From Schistosoma mansoni (taxonomy: Eukaryota; Platyhelminthes; Trematoda; Strigeidida; Schistosomatidae): DNA of 64,000 nt. The stretch is from the NCBI RefSeq assembly GCF_000237925.1, contig NC_031502.1, positions 15,550,434 through 15,614,433 on the forward strand, given 5' to 3'. Shown here in pieces: positions 1-10,745 of this stretch. The translations under genes were made by a program, and so were the position numbers. Numbering within the stretch: the first letter of the stretch is position 1; each line of letters opens with the position of its first letter. The notes below the pieces were generated by a model. The model was not told where the DNA came from and did not search any database. It worked only from the letters and a program-made list of their open reading frames with translations.

Positions 1-1177
1 AAAAATGCGGAATAGACACAAGATCATAGTGTAGGTAGTTGTCAGTTGATTTATAGGGTTGTTTAGATAAAAATTATGGATTTTATTATTTCTATTTTGG
101 GATAAAACAACTTATGTTTTTAAGAACACATGTGCATCAGAAAGTGGCAGATTTAACTAAATTACAACGGTAGTCACCAAAGTATTGTCAGAGTTGTAAC
201 ATATACCCAGTGCGATTTTTCGAAGATTGCGACTCCTCTACCATGACAACTCAATGCTCATTGACCATCGTGAGAACGATGAGTTGTAAAATAAAGAGCT
301 TTGAGGAAGACTACGAGACGATGGCTTGTAACGAAGCATACAACAGATTACCACTAGACACTTAGGTTCACTAAACAACTGGAAGGAAGTGATAGGAGGC
401 CCTGACAAAGGATTTAGCACGGAAGATGAATTGGAAACTCCACTATGAAGCAGCTCTCGAACTAACGTTTCTGCAACAGTTTATATGAAGGATAGACAGT
501 TAAGGATTTTTCTAGAGATACCTTGGTGTTCGTAAGTCACATTAAGGATCAATGATGTTTACTTTGAAAAGCTTTTCCTGACCATTCTGAGTGTTACGGT
601 GCTTGGTTAGTTTTCTAATATGTGTATCCGCCATGGAGAAATTCTCCACCTTTTAAGAATACGTAAATTTATCCCGAATATTTTGTATATGACAATTTCC
701 AAGACCGGTCATTTATGCATCTGTGATTGTGTAGGTAGGAGGAAATAAGACTGATCTTTTGTTATTTCCCTGTACTCATATCATACCTAAACGAACTGAA
801 CAAAAAACGTTCAAGATATTTGGGTGGTCATCTATCGCTTTGTTAATTTCTCCTCTTAGTCTATCGATGTGTTGTGACGGACTAATGTACAATCTTTTTA
901 GGTCCTAAGTTGTCGATGCCTCACTGAGTTATGCTATTGTCTGCAGCATTAGTCTTATTGACATTATGTTGGGGTAACTAAATAAGTATATTTATATTAA
1001 ATGTTGTACGACAGGTTCTGTAATATCCAATTATACTATATAGTAGAGAGATCCGTGCATGCATACGTTGACACAGTTGCGTTACAAATGACCAGTTTTG
1101 CCAAAGTCGTGGAGGCACGGATCGGTACATGAGTTGAATCCATCACAAAAGTCAAATAATATATTTGATCTCCTTAC
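1..1177. other. Left flank; 3' part of the ARFRP1-like gene not found here
   Basis: This stretch should hold intron 5 and perhaps the last exons of the minus-strand GTPase gene. I looked for the expected C-terminal part of the family, including the GRRD-like and SAL-type segments, on the minus strand and did not find it. The first 60-codon minus-strand open frame (238-420) has no recognisable motif. Around 800-960 the minus strand has a short open stretch that looks repeat-derived, but I cannot assign it to a family. Confidence 0.4.
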
Positions 1178-1724
1178 CTGCACATCTTGCTTGTTAGCTA
1201 GAACCAGTAACGGTACACCTTCCAGTACAGGGTTTCTTACCATCTTATCTAACACTAATAATTACAAGAGGGACTTACCAAATGCATCTTTTGATTCATC
1301 AAAACGATCACTATCTGCAGAATCAACGACATAAATAACACCGTTTGATTCAGCGTAGTACTAAGCAAAACTAGTGAGGATCGGATATTAAACTAACCTT
1401 ATCCCACAAGGACTGAAGCTCTTCTTGACCTCCAAGATCCCAAAATTTAAGCCGGATCCCGTCAACCTCAATGTAACCGACTTAAAATTAAGGAAGAACG
1501 GTGAACCTACTATTTAGACCAACGGTAGTAGTGATTTTCTGAATTGGGATAGATTTATAATTCGGAACAAAATTTATTTTAGCTTGTTCTAAATAGGTCT
1601 AGACTTGTCAATCATATGTAACCAAAACTACTGTTTTTCCAGCGCCATCCAAACCTAGTATGAGGACAGAAAACTCATCCCTTTGTGATATATATTGCCA
1701 CAAACCCCGCAGTAATGTGTACAT
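1178..1724 (-). CDS. ARFRP1: ARFRP1-like ARF-family small GTPase, 5' exons (partial gene)
   Basis: Five exons on the minus strand: 1724-1632, 1598-1511, 1480-1398, 1360-1279 and 1248-1178, giving 139 residues. The introns are 33, 30, 37 and 30 bp, all GT-AG. The start MYTLLRGLWQY lacks the Gly2 of true ARFs, as in ARFRP1. Visible motifs are the P-loop GLDGAGKT (24-31), the switch I segment ITTTVGLN (about 53-60), WDLGGQEELQSLWDK (74-88) and NKQD (134-137). The order and spacing follow vertebrate ARFRP1 (201 residues) rather than ARF1 or ARL1. The family acts at the trans-Golgi upstream of ARL1 in cargo sorting and golgin recruitment. About 60 C-terminal residues, including the last guanine-binding motif, are missing and probably lie beyond the left edge after a longer intron. 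The acceptor of intron 4 was chosen over one 6 bp nearer the donor because it gives an ungapped fit to the family. Confidence 0.88.
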
Positions 1725-2879
1725 TACTAGTGTGAAACCCGAATGGTGGTCAGTGCCAATTCACTTTCCAGGTTGTCCTAAAAAAGTGGGGGGTCGGCAA
1801 TAATACTTAACCTAACATAAAAAAACAAAGGAATAAAAAGAGACCAACATAATATTTGTTGTAGTTAACATACAGGCCTCTTGATTTTTTTTGCTTCCTC
1901 AAATAACATGTGCGGGATTCTCTATACATTGAAGGGACCAACTACTACATCGTTAGTATTCAACAACGTAACCAATCTTACTGGGTTGGTGGTAATATGA
2001 CAGTTAGTTAATGGAAATGTTTAGAAGACATGTAAATCGGATAGTTCAGAAGTGTATGATGATAGACGAAAATGCAACCTTAGTAGAAAATAGTCAAATG
2101 GATGAATAGTGGTCACGTGGTGGTTTTATGTCATCTAAATTTTGAAGACCAAATACTATCTTAACAGGGGAAATACCAACTTTAAGAGGAAATTTAATGT
2201 TTTGATACTGCATCAACTGCAGTGCATGGTGCGAAATGACCACAAATGCACATAACCAACAGTCCCTGGGTGTGTGTGAAAGGATTCTTAGAAGAGCTGA
2301 ACGTACCAATGAATTAATATACTCAATAGTCATTTACGTTTTCATACAATAATTAGGAGGCGCATCAAAATTCTGAAACCCACTGGAACCGATGATTCGG
2401 ATGAGCTGACAACAGCTTTTTGACAGTGCACATTGTAGTGATAAAAAGATTTGTATATCCACACATTGATTGCACATAAGAGTATTAATTCAATTATGTT
2501 GTGGTGATATTTATATTTGCAACTAGGTTAAATGCTTGGAATCCACCTTGGGATGAATTCCTACATGAGTTGCGGACAGGATTATAACTTTCAAAAAACG
2601 TAAATAACAACAACCAGTTGACCACACAACAACTGAACCAAGAATAACTCCACTCAAAACCCGTCTCTCCTTACTAAATACTGACTATATTCACACCATA
2701 CGCGTCACTGAATTTCAATGTTCAATGACAGTATTAAATTCAAATGGTTCTCGACTAAATAGGAGAAGCTCTCGTTTAACGGGCTTCCGTACCTAGTAGC
2801 AGTGAATCACCGATGCCTCCAGATAAGAACCTAGGCGTATTTGAAGATAAAAGAGAAGAAATAGTAAATTTTTAGCGAG
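1725..2879. other. Intergenic, nothing recognised
   Basis: This stretch should include the 5' leader and promoter of the ARFRP1-like gene just above 1724. The only notable open frame (2094-2333, minus, 79 codons) has no motif I recognise and no splice context. Confidence 0.4.
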
Positions 2880-4400
2880 ATGCTGACCTTAGTCCTTAAG
2901 AATATGTCAAGTTTCCTCTGAAAGGACTCTAGCATTTGACCGCTCTTAACGAGTAGAAGGTGTGCCTACAGACCGTTCTGCTGTGTTGTGTCTTCAGTTT
3001 CTGGGTACCATCCCTAGGCTTTGTGCTGGGACTAAGCTTAAGTAGGTGTTTAAGGGAATGCCCAGAGGTGTCTAGGATGCTGTGAGTCATTAGATCACCT
3101 CTGAGGCGCTTGCAATCGGATGGGCAAAGGTTCAGTGAATGGAGGTGCTCTTCGTAAGACTTGAATTTGAGTCCCAGAAGTGATTTAGTTGCAATGTGTT
3201 CTTACCCTTTTAGGGAGGAAACACTATGTTCCCATACTCTAAATGAGGTCGAAAAAACTGTTGAAGATTATGTGGGAAGTTCTTCCTTTGAAATGGCTAA
3301 AAATGCATTTCAACGTCACCAGTGCAAGGTCTGCTTGGAAGGCATTTTCGTCGCAGTTAGCATAAGACTTCAGAACGTAGGGTACCAACACTCCTAGTTC
3401 TTTTTCAACCTGGGATACCTCTAGAAGGGAGTTACCTAAGTCTTATTCGTAGTCTGCAGCATATCTCGGGTGGACTACTTTACACTTTGAAGCGTTGAAG
3501 ATAAGCCCGTTGTTGTCTGTCCAACTTCGAAGTCGAGTCGGATTCTCTTGAAGTGCCAGTTCATCCTCTTGTTCGCAAACTTCTCTCCAGAGTTTCACAT
3601 CATCAACGAAAAGTAGCAAATCTGGTAACGCCTGTTGTGGCAGATCGTTTACATAAATTAAGAAGAGGAGAGGTCCTAGTACTGAACCCCGGGGGACCCC
3701 ACTAGGACGTTCCATAGTGATGTTAACCGTGATCTTAAAAAGTCGATTATTTAGATATGAAGTAAGCCGATCAGTTAATGGTGATTTGACACCTAATCGT
3801 TTGAGCTTATTGATAAGAAATATATGACTGACCCTATCAGAAGCTTTTGAGAAGTCAATGTATATGACGTCAACCTTCCCCTTGAGATTAAGGATGGTTT
3901 TCCATTTTTCCACCGTGGTCAGCAGGTTGGTTATACAATAGTAACCCTTTCAGAGACTGTGCCGTTTGGGCGAAAAGAAGCTTACGGATAATAAGTAGTC
4001 ACGTAGACCGTCGCACACCAGGAACCCCATAATTTTTGAGGGTATTGAAGGAAGTGCTGCCGGACTGTAGCTTGAAGGTTCGTTGTGTCGACCCCCTTTG
4101 GAAATCGGTGTAATGTGAACCAGCTTCTAATTTTCTGGTAACGTACGTCTGCTTAGCAAATGTGTGAACATCACGCTAAGCGGTGTTGTCAAGATTGAAG
4201 CTGCTTCTTCTTGACATATATATTTATCATCATAATGATGAACTAGACACCCAAGCTTTTGAAGATTTCGACTCTTACACCCCTCACCTTTCAACTGATA
4301 ACTTTCTGGCCCAATAATATTGGAGCTTGGTTCTTCCACTGAGAAGCTGACTTTCACGAGTATGGCACGACGGACCCACGTTTATACTTCCTCGAATCAG
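2880..4400 (-). mobile_element. CR1-like LINE fragment, reverse transcriptase and C-terminal part
   Basis: Minus-strand remnant of a non-LTR retrotransposon. Reading in order are the pre-RT segment ending LSVMFTHLLSRRTLPEN (near 4130), a PVSLTSI-like block (about 4050), a conserved stretch VDVIYIDFSKASDRVSH (about 3870-3820), the RT core SGVPRGSVLGPLLFLIYVND (near 3700-3640) and FVDDVKLW (near 3600). A C-terminal block containing ESFQRKLDIFLRT lies near 2900, typical of the end of CR1/Jockey-like ORF2. Several stops and frame changes break the reading, and the endonuclease is absent, so this is a 5'-truncated dead copy. The active-site box reads FVDD rather than F/YADD. The clade call rests on the style of the motifs; the exact Perere/SR family is not assigned. 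Confidence 0.8.
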
Positions 4401-5818
4401 TGTAAACTCTTCCACATGGTTTTAACAGTCATGTTACAACTAGTATGTTTATCAGTGTTGCTTATCAACTTCACAACACTTCAAAAAACGCCATCCTTAA
4501 ACGTGGATATCTAACCGATTAACAGAGTTTAGATCAGCTTTCCCACAATATCGAATTGCAACACGGCTCAGTAACAAATATGCTGATAAGTATGAGTGAG
4601 ATCATTGGTCAACGAACTTTCGAAGAAGGTTTCCTCAGAAAACTCCCCTTATCTAAGATCCCCCAACAGGCCATATCGGTTCTTGTCTCATTACAAAATA
4701 ACGCCATTTATGAAGTGATTGCATCTGCTCATCGGACTCTGGAGGTCACCAGAACCCATAGCACAAAGGCTTTTCTGAATAATAAAAGCCTCAAACAATT
4801 CAAAGCAACATTGAAGATCTATGAATTACTATCGTTCGTTACCTTGATGTTTACCATAACTGCGGATACTCCAAAATTCTCGGGAGAGTCGCATACAGAA
4901 AAGGTCTGACTCTGGCTCATGAGAAGCAGATAACCATGATTGGTGTTAGTATCTCAACGCCTCGGTAAATCGTCTAGAAATCGCAGGAAATCCCTCAGTA
5001 CCCTCAATCTCGGACATTCCGGCACTCGTTAACGTCACTGTTGCCAGTAGAACTAGCCATCTTCTATACGTCACAGATGTACCTTGTTTACGAATGAGTC
5101 AAAAAACATAGTATTACTAAAAACATCGGAAAATGTCAGGTCAGAACCGACTGCTTGGGCTTTCCTCAGGACACTATTGACACTCAGGGTATTCTTCCCC
5201 GTAAAACAAAGAAGCGGCCATTCTGGATTATCCAGAGCCGACCACATTCGAGCAAGTGCATACGTTCAGCGGTCTGGGGAATGTTTGTCGATGGTTTTTA
5301 CCGATTCGCGCATCTCTCATGAGATCATTAACAGATCAACTTATCGGAAATGCGGAAATCATCCATTCGGAGGACAACGCAAAACAGCCTGGTTCGTAAT
5401 TGAGGAAGTCACCGCATAATCAACTATGCTCTCACACCAGGATATCGGAGTATCAATTATCATCACCACAGATGCATCCGACTCGGCAACCGGAGTCTTA
5501 CGACAATGGGTGACCAGCAATTGTCGACCTTTGGGATTCTCTTCCAGTCAGATGCAAGACATCGAATCAAAGTACTCCAATTTCGGCAGGCAATTCCTAG
5601 TGGCATGTTGTGTTGTACGGCACATTCAACGCTCCGTGGATGACCGAGAATCTACTCTGTTCACCGGCCATGAACCTCTCGCCATATCCCTAACCCCGTC
5701 TTCAGACAGGTGGTCTCTTCGAGAGTCTGGACAAGTAGATAACGTCTCTCTATTCACTTCAGACGTACAACATATTTATGGGGAAAACAACTTAGTTGCA
5801 TCCCCTTTTCTCTTATAG
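4378..5818 (+). mobile_element. Ty3/gypsy-type retrotransposon fossil (gag-like and RT/RNase H-like parts)
   Basis: Decayed LTR-retrotransposon remnant on the plus strand. The 4380-4740 part resembles a Ty3/gypsy gag core (FLRKLPLSKIPQQAISVLVS region). The 5380-5815 part matches the end of the RT and the RNase H domain, with TTDASDSATGV, a FSSSQMQDIESKYSNFGRQF-like stretch and FTGHEPLAISL. Most of protease and RT is absent or unrecognisable between them. A weak integrase-like stretch may follow near 5980-6070. I see no matching terminal repeats. It is broken in many places and looks old. It abuts the oppositely oriented CR1-like fragment on its left. Confidence 0.75.
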
Positions 5819-7289
5819 TTCCTTTGTACATTTTCCAAGGATTCGACCTTCTTAAATTCTCCCAGCCTCAATAAGAAGACACTGGTCTTTGATAACCCGG
5901 AAAATATGAACCAAACAGATAGAAACAGGTAAGGAAACTTTAGTGCGCAACACATCTACAGGTTGAGGGTCGTCCAACCATGCCAAAACATTATCGACGC
6001 CACACCTTCAACAGGTTGCACAAACTGGACAGAAACAACACAAAAACGATAATTTTATCGCATGCTCGTCGCCCGTTAAAACCTGTGTCTCAGTACTTGA
6101 AAGTAATTGCTATAGTTGCTGAGTTCACAGACACCGTAATATTGCAGTACATCGGCAGTATTATGGGTTCGTGTTAGTTCACCCCTGTTCGCGGTTCTGA
6201 TACGTCTGCCCAAGGCGAAAAAAATACAAACCAGCAGAACTGTTGAAAGAGGAGCATAGGACAGCTTCAGGAACAACCATATCAATACCCAACAGTATAT
6301 TCAGATCTTTAGGGACAAGCCCAACCAAACACGCGGCTATTGAAGCCACAACTCTAGCTCATACACCAATGAAGTTACCAAATGTCTCTAATACCCCCAC
6401 TAACGAACGTTTGTTGGGCATTTGGGAGGGAAATAGCGATAACTTAGATCATAGAACGCTAAAAATTGAGGACGAAGAAATTAATCAAAACTCTCTGAAT
6501 TTGTTTATTGTCTCAGTGTTTTAGGGTAGCTTATCGGAAAATATGGTAGCCTTTGGTAAAGGGCTGTGGGATAGAAACTGTGAGGCGCTGTGAAAGCACA
6601 CATGTCAGCCGAAACATGCCGCTTGCATAAGGGCCAAAACGTGGAGAAGGCTACCACCCCCCTATTCAGAGTGATTCGGATTTAGCACACGTTACAGAAA
6701 AAATTCTAGTGGCATCTTAGAGATCATCGGCCAAGTTTTCCTTTCAAGTCCTAGGTAGACCTGAAAAACCATGGGCCGTAAGATATGCCACTATAGGATC
6801 AGCCAACACCCAAGAACCAATAAGCAAGGTGGTTTGCGGAGTGCCAGAGCTAGTGTGTTGCAGTCAGGATGGAGCTCACGAACACATTGTGCAATAGTAA
6901 CGTTGGCTATCACGTAGAGTAAGTCTTTAAACCACTACGACATTTAGTGTGTCCAGGCCTCCTCGTTTGTTACACCTCACGACCTGCAAGTCTGTACATC
7001 TGATGACTGTGGACCTTAGAAACCAAGAGGACATAAGTGATGCCCTTCAGGCTTGACAAAGCTCTAAAAATGACCTGTAAAGTCGCATCAAACGTTGTGA
7101 AAGTCTACCTAGATCGGTAAAACAACGGCGGAAAATCCTAATAGAATACCCCTTGATATCAGTTGACCTTGATCAGTAATCAGCTGTGTAGAACACGGAG
7201 ACCACAGTCCCGCTAATAGAACATGCTATGCAGACGAAAAACTAACAACGGCCACTTCACACGGAATCGGCCGACACATTCCAGACAAC
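5819..7289. other. Repeat-derived DNA between two retroelements
   Basis: This stretch separates the gypsy fossil from the next LINE. It includes an unassigned plus-strand open frame of 93 codons at 6243-6524, rich in Thr, Pro and Asn and without a domain I recognise. A pair of 9-bp inverted repeats (GGTAGCCTT at 6545, AAGGCTACC at 6647) brackets about 110 bp. The stretch from 6660 may be the 5' part or first ORF of the CR1-like LINE that follows, but no ORF1 motif is visible. Confidence 0.35.
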
Positions 7290-9735
7290 AGCTCGCTTAA
7301 AAACCAGAAGACAGATGCTGTAGTGGGGGAACACCAAGCAATGAGACAAACCATTAGATGCCTCTACAGCAATGCAAGAGGATTAAGAAGTAAACTGGGG
7401 GCAAACAGAAAACTGTGCGTTTATTTAGACGTGAAGATTAAAGTCCTAGTGAAACGTGGCTATCGCCCAACATCATGGACGAAGACTTGACACTTTTCAG
7501 ATACAATGGGGTATACGAAACAGGAAGTACAGTGACGACATACAGTAATATTCACTCCGGAACCGAAACACCACACATTACCGAATTAACCGGAGTGGCA
7601 GAATCATCCTGGTGTTGTTTAAATGTGAGCGGCACAAAGTACTTGATCAGAGGAATATACCGGGCCCCTACAGATTCTAACACCAAAAAGGATGGTATAT
7701 TACAGACGGCACTAAAACTGTGATACTTAGGCTTCAACCAAATACTTCTAGCTGCAGACTCCATTATCTCACTCCTTAATCTCAGTAAGTAGGTTATAAC
7801 ACCTTCGGGGTGGTTTTACAAGCGACTTGCCACAGCGATTGGAAATTCAGGACTGACTGGGCATGTGGGTGGCGTCGGAAGGTGGGACAGGGATGAAAAA
7901 ACGCCCAAACTTAGGCTACTTACTGACAAATGGCCAGCTTCTACTTGAGGATGCCCATGTGCAAGCATTATTAGGGTGTAGCGACCATGGTACAGTCATG
8001 TTGGACGCGGTCACAAACGAAACAATTAGGAGGGACGAGGACGCTCCGTAACCTGATTATACCAAGTCAGATTACAAAACGATGAGGGAGCATCTTCGAC
8101 ACGCGCCACGGACAAAAGAGCAGTGGGAGCTGACAGTGAATACCCACTGGGAGATAGTGAGGGATGTCATTACGAATGAGATCATGCACAATTTATCCCA
8201 GGGTAAGCACGCCCCGGGAAACATGAGTTAAGCTAGGCATGAAAAGCCTTGTACAAATCAAACGGAGTGTCTGACACAAGTGAAAAATCCTCTTTGAATG
8301 ATCGGACTGATTCTCCCACTTGACATTGGGAAACGGATACAACTCTAGAGTTCGCAGTGATAAATGTTTCCACACCGAGCTAGCAGCCACAATGCAAGCT
8401 AGCCTCCAAGAAGACGAAAATAGACTACTCTCTAATCTTCATAGGGGAGATAGAAAGAATTTATTCTGTTACAGACCAGTCGCATTACTGCCAATACTGT
8501 TACAGGCAATTGAAGGACTGACCAACAAAAACATGGTGCAATATATGGATAAAAGCAACGTTCCCTATGAAGTCAAACATGGGTTCGGAAAAGGTAGGTC
8601 CTATGTCTCCAATATATTCATAAAATTGGAAAGCTGGGGGAACTGATGGGATCATAGGATACCAGTTGATGTAGTATTCCTTGACTTTTCAAAATCCTTA
8701 GAAACAGTACCTCACGTACTCCTTATAGCAAATGTTGCAAAGATGATTTTCACTGACCCACTTTTATCCTGGCTCCGAAACTACCTAGAGAACAGGACTT
8801 TTCGTTCCAGAATAAACAGAGTGCATGGAAATTGGAGGATTTAACATCAGGAATTTCACAAGGAAAAATCTTAGACCCACTTTTGCTCTTCATCTTTGTT
8901 ATTGACCATTTAGATGAAATTAGCAAAAGACACAAAACCTCGGGGTCCATGGAAAGTAAAAAGGACTCAAGTGAGCTACAAAAGGTCCTTACAATAATAG
9001 AGAGACACTTGGTTGAAAATTAACATGTCGAACTCTCATGTCATAAACGTCCTGCCCCATAAGACACAAACTAATTACACCCTCTATAGCAATCCTCTCT
9101 CAACTATCTTCAAGGGGCATGATCTTGGACTTGTAACCGCGGAGAGCTCAGACACCAGCTCAAACTATATAGGGGACGCAGCTAAGGCAAACTCAACCCT
9201 CCACTTCGTGCGTCGATAACACTGTTTAAAACGTACACACGACCCCATCTTGAATTCCACAATGTTATTGAGCTACCCATTTCCAAAGGGGACATTATTC
9301 TTTTACACTAAGTACATGGATAGATCACGAAGTGGGTGATGGGTCTAAAACACAAATCCGACGACGATAGACTCCAACACTTGGAATTATTCTCACTGAG
9401 CCACAGCAGAATAAGAGGTGATATGACATATAACATACTAAGTACGTCATGTCACAACACAAGCATCCTACCAGAAAATCACTACTACGCTCTTGAAGCC
9501 AACCCCTAAATAGTTGCAAATAAGAAAAAAATTTAGGTACGTTGCCTTTCTTTCTGACCAAGAGTTGTCCTCAATTTGAATGCTCTCTCAGTCGGAGATC
9601 ACGGTCCCTTGAGTAAATTGCTCCCAAAAGAGACTTGATAAACACGTACTCAATCACGGATCGCCATCTTTCGCTTGAACCAGCTGCGTCCGATGCATGT
9701 CCTATGATTTACCCACTCTTATCATTATTGAATGT
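7290..9735 (+). mobile_element. CR1-like LINE, decayed, endonuclease through RT C-terminus
   Basis: Plus-strand non-LTR element with all main ORF2 regions still readable in pieces. The endonuclease start resembles TIRCLYSNARGLRSKL (about 7350), followed by ISETWLS-like and YRAPTDSN parts (to about 7680). A middle endonuclease/linker with SDHGTVML lies near 7980. The RT includes YRPVALLPIL (8470), VDVVFLDFSKSLETVPHVLL (8670) and SWLRNYLENRTF (8770). The C-terminal part has SDTSSNYIGDAAKANSTLHF (9150), and the end has YDLPTLIIIEC near 9730. There are many in-frame stops and shifts, so the copy is dead, but it is less truncated than most elements here. No terminal repeat or clear tail is seen. 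Confidence 0.78.
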
Positions 9736-10097
9736 CAGTGACTAATTCCTATCGCACTTATTATCACTCGCGTTTCCCCTGTTATCTTTACAATTCGATA
9801 TTCTCGCAGTGTCTACGTAACCAGTCGATCAACTTATTTATTTATTTGAAGCAACGGCGTTCTCTTAGCACTCGAATTATCGCCTTGTTATTTTGCATGT
9901 TGCAACCAGTCAATTTTCTGATTAGTAATATGATAGCTTCTGATATCCAGAAACCATATTGGCCTGGGACGGATGAACCCACTCGAATTACAGAATATAC
10001 GAATTCAAAAACAGCTATCAAACTGACTATAATTAGTTCAGTCGATTGGGTGGACTATCACCCATCGGAAATAGCGAAATACCTGGAAGCCTACTGA
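9732..10097 (+). CDS. Unassigned open frame, 121 codons
   Basis: This open frame starts where the CR1-like LINE ends and lies about 400 bp upstream of the carboxypeptidase start. The first half is Ser/Arg/Leu-rich with a hydrophobic patch (IIALLFCMLQPVNFLIS). The second half is polar and includes PYWPGTDEPTRITEYTNSK. I recognise no family. It could be LINE 3' sequence, part of the carboxypeptidase 5' leader, or chance. No good splice signal links it to the downstream gene. Confidence 0.15.
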   Translation: MSVTNSYRTYYHSRFPCYLYNSIFSQCLRNQSINLFIYLKQRRSLSTRIIALLFCMLQPVNFLISNMIASDIQKPYWPGTDEPTRITEYTNSKTAIKLTIISSVDWVDYHPSEIAKYLEAY

Positions 10098-10507
10098 AGC
10101 AACAAGAGGTGAGTTCAAATAAATCAATCGGTTTGCATGTAACATGCTTAAAACTCTATGTTGTCAACTCGGGGTTTCGATTATCAGATTGTCCTAATCT
10201 CATGCCCATTTTTTCTCTAATTGTCGTCAATAGCTTTGGTCATTAAATATGAGTACATTCTATGTGCTTAATAAGTTGTCAGCTCATTTTTTCTATTGTT
10301 CTTTTCTCTTCCAGATAATTTCACTAATTTCTCCTAACATTCACCCAATACACAAGGTACATTAAGACTAGACACAAACTTACCAAATGCTAAATATTAC
10401 ATGTACAAGTTGGTGACGAAGATATTGGATATTGGATCTGTTGATTTCTTTGTTTAACGATTTCAGTTTTGTAAATATATATTTCAGCGAGTTTATGAAG
10501 ACCGTAG

Positions 10508-10745
10508 ATGTACTGTCTTTTCGGATTATTTTTTGTCCATACAGTCTTGAGCTCTACTATTTCTATTTCATGGCAGAATCACCACTCACAAGCAGACATT
10601 GAACGTATAGTCGGAAGAGTTGTTGAGAGATGCCCTGATATTTCTTATGCTTACTATTTAACAACAGGTCGAACTACTACAACACAAAATGGAAACAGAC
10701 TGTTTGTGATAGCTTTTGGGAGGCATGCTAACGCTTCTGAGAGAG
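10508..10745 (+). CDS. Carboxypeptidase exon 1 (signal peptide and domain start)
   Basis: Residues 1-79, ending in phase 1. The start at 10508 gives [19 protein letters not shown], a good signal peptide. The ATG at 10495 is in another frame. The [18 protein letters not shown] segment is the first helix of the catalytic domain. The donor GTACTG is followed by a 33-bp intron (10746-10778). Confidence 0.88.

Noticed and set aside
3161-3397. Plus-strand 78-codon open frame
   Set aside because: Antisense to the C-terminal part of the CR1-like LINE.
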